Assembly: GCA_015179045.1 (NCBI GenBank) | Contig: WHUZ01000024.1 | Coordinates: forward strand, 558,001 to 622,000 | DNA: 64,000 bases | Direction of reading: 5' to 3' | Source of the DNA: Kalaharituber pfeilii | Lineage: Eukaryota; Ascomycota; Pezizomycetes; Pezizales; Pezizaceae | Part shown: one piece after another, positions 59,805-64,000 of the stretch | Numbering within the stretch: the first letter of the stretch is position 1 | Layout: every line of letters starts with the position of its first letter | Translations under genes and position numbers: made by a program | Notes under the pieces: model-generated | The model's input: only the letters and a program-made list of their open reading frames with translations | What the model was told of the DNA's origin: nothing | The model's database searches: none

Positions 59805-62315
59805 CATAGAGTGAAGGCGAACTGACGTTGCAGGAGGGTGTAATCTGTGCGTGCAGTTGGGCGCAGTAGAAGTAATCTAGCCTGCGAGGTGAAGCTGCAG
59901 TATATACGTATGCTAGGCAGAAAAGGTAAAGAAACTTGCGCATAAGATACGAGACGAGACGCAGGAGGAATTGCAGACATAAGTACATAGATCTGATGGC
60001 TGTAGTCACTGAGCAGTCCGCATTCAACGCTCCTCCCCCGGACGGATGGTAGTCTGGTATTCTCACATCGCGTTTCACATAGGTATGCTGCGCGCACGCC
60101 GAAGCCTATCTGCAAGCCGCACAGGATGTGCTACCGACATCGCACTTCAGGCCATCGTCGCTCTGCCCCACGTATTTAGCATCAATAGACGCCTTTCCTA
60201 AATCCCACTCCTTGTAGGCTATGACACCGACGGCGGCGGCTGAGAGCCTGCTAGTACCTATGATATCTGCTTACACAGCGCCTTGACAGAAGCTTGATAG
60301 AAAGCTAGTCTGGTTGATAGACTCAAGCACAGCAACCCAAATCAGTTTTAAGGGTCCCTGCCAAGGCCTGGTCGCCTTCGACTTCCTTTAGAAGTAACTC
60401 TAAATGGGCCCACTCGTGAGTATAGCTGTCTCGTAACGCATAATTGATTACTGCTAGTGTCGTCCCGTAGGTATTCTTGTTTGTCTCTCACCCAGTTCCC
60501 TACTTTACACCTCCAACATCCAGCTCAAGGGATTCCCACACAGTCGCTTGCCCCCCAGAACGTTCTGCACAACACACCCGTACATACATACAGCCCCAGT
60601 ATCACCCCCGTCCAAAACTGAGCCGCGAAACAGGAGTCTAGTGAACCTAGTTCCTGGCAGAAACCCTGGGTACCTAATTTGTACTCTCTTAATGTGCTGA
60701 ATGAGAATAATGCTTTGGATGAGAGGTAAAGTAACTCGACACTAGTACGTAGTGGTGAGCCTGAATTCGAAGTTTGTCCAATGATGTAGCATGAAAGAGG
60801 AGAATTAAAGAACATAAAGGAAAGCCAGTGTAGTATATTTAGATGAGCAGATTTAAAGTGAAGGGAGGTGCTTGGGACAGTGAAGCTGTACCACTATGGA
60901 GACCTGGAGTCAATCCTGCGGGGACCGAAGGCTGAGAGATATAGATTCACCCTATCTCCCAATTTGTACTCGAAGCCACCCACTCAGTACAAAATTCGAC
61001 AATTTCTCGTATTAGACCAACAATGTACGAAATGACCCGCCCCGTTTTTCCTGCATTCTAAAATAATACAAACAAATAAGAAGGTGCATGGACAGGGTTG
61101 GGATCGCACAAAGCTAAGTTTTTAGATACGTGAAGAGCTGATATCGAGCGGAGCAATTTTATTGTAAGGGGAAGTGGGCCCTCTAGGCCATGCATGTATA
61201 CTACTAGTCACACTTGGATCATGAAAATAAGCTTCATATGATCAATATGCCTTGTACCGCACTTTGGGTTACAAGCCGAGAATATGCGCGACTCTCAAGA
61301 TACCGCCCTGGTTCGCGGAATAAAAAATCCCAGGTAATCATTATTTCGAGCCGAGTGTTGCAATACCCAGAGAAGTTCCATATCCCTTTCTTGTTCACCA
61401 TATACAGCATTACGTTTTGTTCTGTGAACAGTTACTGCCCAAGGCGATGGTAGTTGAGGGGGATGTGTATACATTTACGTGGGGGATGAAGAGGTGGATA
61501 AGGGATTGTAAAACAGAATCATTATTTCGCATGGGTGAGGGCGGGGAGAAGGCATACGAGGAGAGGAGTGAGAGGATGTATGACAGTAGGAGTTACCAAT
61601 GAATGCAAGCCAGCCCCAAGCAGGTAACCGTATGCCCAATGCTGTTACCCTGAACCTGCTTACCTCCCGTATCTACAGCAATATTACCTCCTTTGAGTCT
61701 ACTGTCTTCTCTCCCTTAGAACTTCTATTCTACATGCTGCTGTTTCCTCTCTTGTCCCTCTAATCTTTCTTGAACCCTTTTGCGCTTTCTTATACTAGCG
61801 CTCTATATACTTCGGCTTATGCGTACTATCCTACTCATAATCTCTTCTTCTACACTCACTACATATGAATTACTGACTACTCATACTTTTTTGCACGGAT
61901 TGTATATAGTCAGCCTCTGTGGGAATGTGGTAAAATTCTAGTTATAAAGGAAGAAAAGGTTCGGGTGACTATGAAAACTAAAAAATTAATACTATATTCT
62001 CATCTAAAAATCGTATGATCCCCCCCCCCCCTACACACACACATACACGCCACTCTCCAACTTCCCCGCAGTGAATTCCCCCACTCTGGGCATCCAGCAA
62101 TAAAAACACCCCGGGGGCGAACACTCTCTCCGGTGAATTGTAAATAGTTATACTGAGTATTTCGGGTATACACGAATTATGAGAAGTGGAACAACTATGC
62201 AGAATGAAAGCATGAATAACTTGAATAAACGAACAAACAAACTATCTGAAAAACATAAATAATAGCATCATAACAAAAGCCTATAGAAAACCTTTTCTAA
62301 TCCATGGTGATCATC
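59805..62315. other. Intergenic, no supported gene
   Basis: Two overlapping plus-strand frames at 61214-61453 and 61417-61602 could be exons of a small gene joined at an AG near 61431, but I recognise nothing in them. C-run and CA dinucleotides near 62021-62050. The NLR-TPR 3' flank lies at 62150-62320. Confidence 0.4.
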
Positions 62316-62320
62316 TGGCA

Positions 62321-64000
62321 CTAATTTGTTAACTTCAGAGCAGCCTGACATCTTTCCACACCCTTCATACTCCAAACAGTATCTGGATGATCGGTGCCCA
62401 GTGCCTTTTCCCTTCCTGCTAAAGCCCGCTGATATAGCTCCAGTGCCTGACTATATTTCTCTTGATTTTCATATAGTACTGCCATGTTGTGGACAGTATC
62501 AAGGGTGCTTGGATGGTCAGCACCCAGTGATTCTTCCTTTCCTGCTAATGCCCGCTGATACAGCTCCAGTGCCTGACTATATTTCCCTTGCTCTTCATAT
62601 ACATTTGCCATATTGTTGACAGTCCGAAGGGTGCTTGGGTGGTCAGCACCCAGTGATTCTTCCTTTCCCGCTAATGCCCGCTGGTACAGTTCCAGTGCCT
62701 GGCTATATTTCCCTTGCTTTTCATATACTATCGCCATGTTGTTGACAGTACTAAGGGTGCTTGGATGGTCGACACCCAGTGATTTTTCACGCCCTGCTAA
62801 TGCCCGCTGATACAGCTCTAGTGCCTGGCTATAGTTCCCTTGCTGCATATATACAGTTGCCACGTTGCTGACAGTTTGAAGGGTGCTTGGATGGTCAACA
62901 CCCAGTGATTTTTCACGCCCTGCTAATGCCCGCTGATACAGCTCTAGTGCCTGGCTATATTTCCCTTGCTGCATATATACAGTTGCCACGTTGCTGACAG
63001 TTTGAAGGGTGCTTTGATGGTCAACACCCAGTGATTTTTCATACCCTGCTAATGCCCGCTGATACAGCTCCAGTGCATGGCTATATTTCCCTTGCTCTTC
63101 ATATACTCCTGCCATGTTGTTCACAGTTTCAAGAGTGATTTGATGGTCAAAACCCAGTGATTTTTCATACCCTGCTAATACCCTCTGATACAGTTCCAGT
63201 GCCTGGCTATATTTCCCTTGCTTTTCATATACTATCGCCATGTTGTTGACAGTACTAAGGGTGCTTGGATGGTCGACACCCAGTGATTTTTCACACCCTG
63301 CTAATGCCCGCTGATACAGCTCCAGTGCCTGGCTATATTTCCCTTGCTCTGCATATACTCCTGCTATGTTGTGGACAGTATCAAGGGTCCTTGGATGGTC
63401 AACACCCAGTGATTTTTCACGCCCTGCTAATGCCCGCTGATACAGTTCCAGTGCCTGGCTATATTTCCCTTGCTTTTCATATACTATCGCCATGTTGTTG
63501 ACAGTACTAAGGGTGCTTGGCAGTGATTTTTCATACCCTGCTAATGCCCGCTGATACAGCTCCAGTGCCTGGCTATATTTCCCTTGCTCTTCATATACTC
63601 CTGCCATGTTGTAGATAGTATCAAGGGTGCTTGGATGGTCGGTACCCAACTTCTCCCTTGTGGCCAATATAACCTTACACATTTCTTCTGCCTTTCTATA
63701 ATGACCATGGTCTTGGTAGACCTTGCGGAGAGTATCCAAGGCTGCCAGTGACTCCTCCTTTTCCAATGGTAGAATCTTCATTTGCCTTTCTGCAGCAAAA
63801 ACATGTGGCAAGTTTCGCCGCTCGAAGATCCAGTCACTGACCTCACGTTCTCTGTCTTCAGGAACAGCGATTCCAGATGTGACCATAAGAAAAGCCTTAA
63901 TAGCTATTTTTTGATATTCGTCAGGCTCCATCTCCAGTTTCCATCGAATACAAAGGTGAACTAGTGGGTGGATATTGAAACTATCATATTTCTCCGTCCG
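62321..64000 (-). CDS. STAND/NLR protein with 11 TPRs, C-terminal part (runs off the right edge)
   Basis: The frame is open from the window edge to the TAG at 62321-62323. The edge segment reads KYDSFNIHPLVHLCIRWKLE, the winged-helix end of an NB-ARC-type STAND module, so the nucleotide-binding domain lies beyond 64000. A linker is followed by kinesin-light-chain-like 42-residue TPRs: one diverged (LRKVYQDHGHYRKAEEM), then ten with the near-invariant core GKYSQALELYQRALAG and the spacer SLGVDHPSTL. The second repeat lacks four residues of the spacer (EKSLPSTLS). Near-identity among units suggests recent homogenisation or unequal exchange, as in fungal STAND proteins that evolve new specificities. 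Regulated by unknown ligands; probably cytosolic. Confidence 0.88.
   Translation of the reverse strand, partial: RTEKYDSFNIHPLVHLCIRWKLEMEPDEYQKIAIKAFLMVTSGIAVPEDREREVSDWIFERRNLPHVFAAERQMKILPLEKEESLAALDTLRKVYQDHGHYRKAEEMCKVILATREKLGTDHPSTLDTIYNMAGVYEEQGKYSQALELYQRALAGYEKSLPSTLSTVNNMAIVYEKQGKYSQALELYQRALAGREKSLGVDHPRTLDTVHNIAGVYAEQGKYSQALELYQRALAGCEKSLGVDHPSTLSTVNNMAIVYEKQGKYSQALELYQRVLAGYEKSLGFDHQITLETVNNMAGVYEEQGKYSHALELYQRALAGYEKSLGVDHQSTLQTVSNVATVYMQQGKYSQALELYQRALAGREKSLGVDHPSTLQTVSNVATVYMQQGNYSQALELYQRALAGREKSLGVDHPSTLSTVNNMAIVYEKQGKYSQALELYQRALAGKEESLGADHPSTLRTVNNMANVYEEQGKYSQALELYQRALAGKEESLGADHPSTLDTVHNMAVLYENQEKYSQALELYQRALAGREKALGTDHPDTVWSMKGVERCQAALKLTN

Noticed and set aside
61214..61602. 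Two-exon small gene
   Set aside because: Overlapping frames with a possible AG near 61431 but no donor with a coherent upstream exon and no known family.

Overview
The window is nuclear DNA of a filamentous ascomycete. The evidence is the short GT-AG introns (about 50-110 bp, two of them apparently GC-AG), protein families found in fungi (HET-C, NACHT/ankyrin and TPR STAND proteins, a large bZIP factor, a membrane-anchored GH3 beta-glucosidase, dynactin p25, TEN1), and long AT-rich intergenic stretches full of small transposon relics. Sparse genes, heavy repeat load and STAND proteins with near-identical repeats suggest Pezizomycetes, perhaps truffle-like; that placement is inference.

Layout. 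1-1.9 kb: inverted repeats and a minisatellite invaded by a small TIR element. 2.0-3.1 kb: an orphan three-exon gene. 6.0-14.3 kb: copy 1 of a segmental duplication carrying an intact eight-exon NACHT-ankyrin gene (minus, 1436 aa). 15.6-18.3 kb: a het-c homologue on the same strand, 1.5 kb upstream of the NLR. 20-32 kb: no intact gene found; a graveyard of 5'-truncated LINE tails, a second short retroposon family and two TA-flanked TIR elements. 33.1-36.7 kb: a bZIP transcription factor. 40.6-44.0 kb: GH3 beta-glucosidase. 44.9-55.9 kb: copy 2 of the duplication, in which the NLR has lost its start codon, gained stops and had its middle replaced by about 5 kb of scrambled material (a GGCC minisatellite, GAA repeats folded back around proline-rich sequence, shuffled PPZ and PP2C phosphatase pieces, and a frameshifted F-box/ankyrin gene). 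56.8-57.8 kb: dynactin p25. 59.3-59.8 kb: a TEN1 homologue with an in-frame TAG where a Trp is expected. 62.3-64.0 kb: the 3' part of a second STAND protein with 11 TPRs, running off the right edge.

How the genes relate. HET-C, the NACHT-ankyrin NLR, its wrecked paralogue, the F-box/ankyrin remnant and the TPR STAND gene make this look like an allorecognition/innate-immunity neighbourhood with fast gene birth and death, embedded among conserved housekeeping genes (dynactin p25, TEN1, bZIP, GH3). Most worth checking are the TEN1 stop codon (candidate A-to-I edited UAG), the het-c/NLR pairing, and the PPZ-PP2C chimeric fragments inside the decayed NLR copy. Exon boundaries were derived by hand from splice signals and reading-frame continuity.
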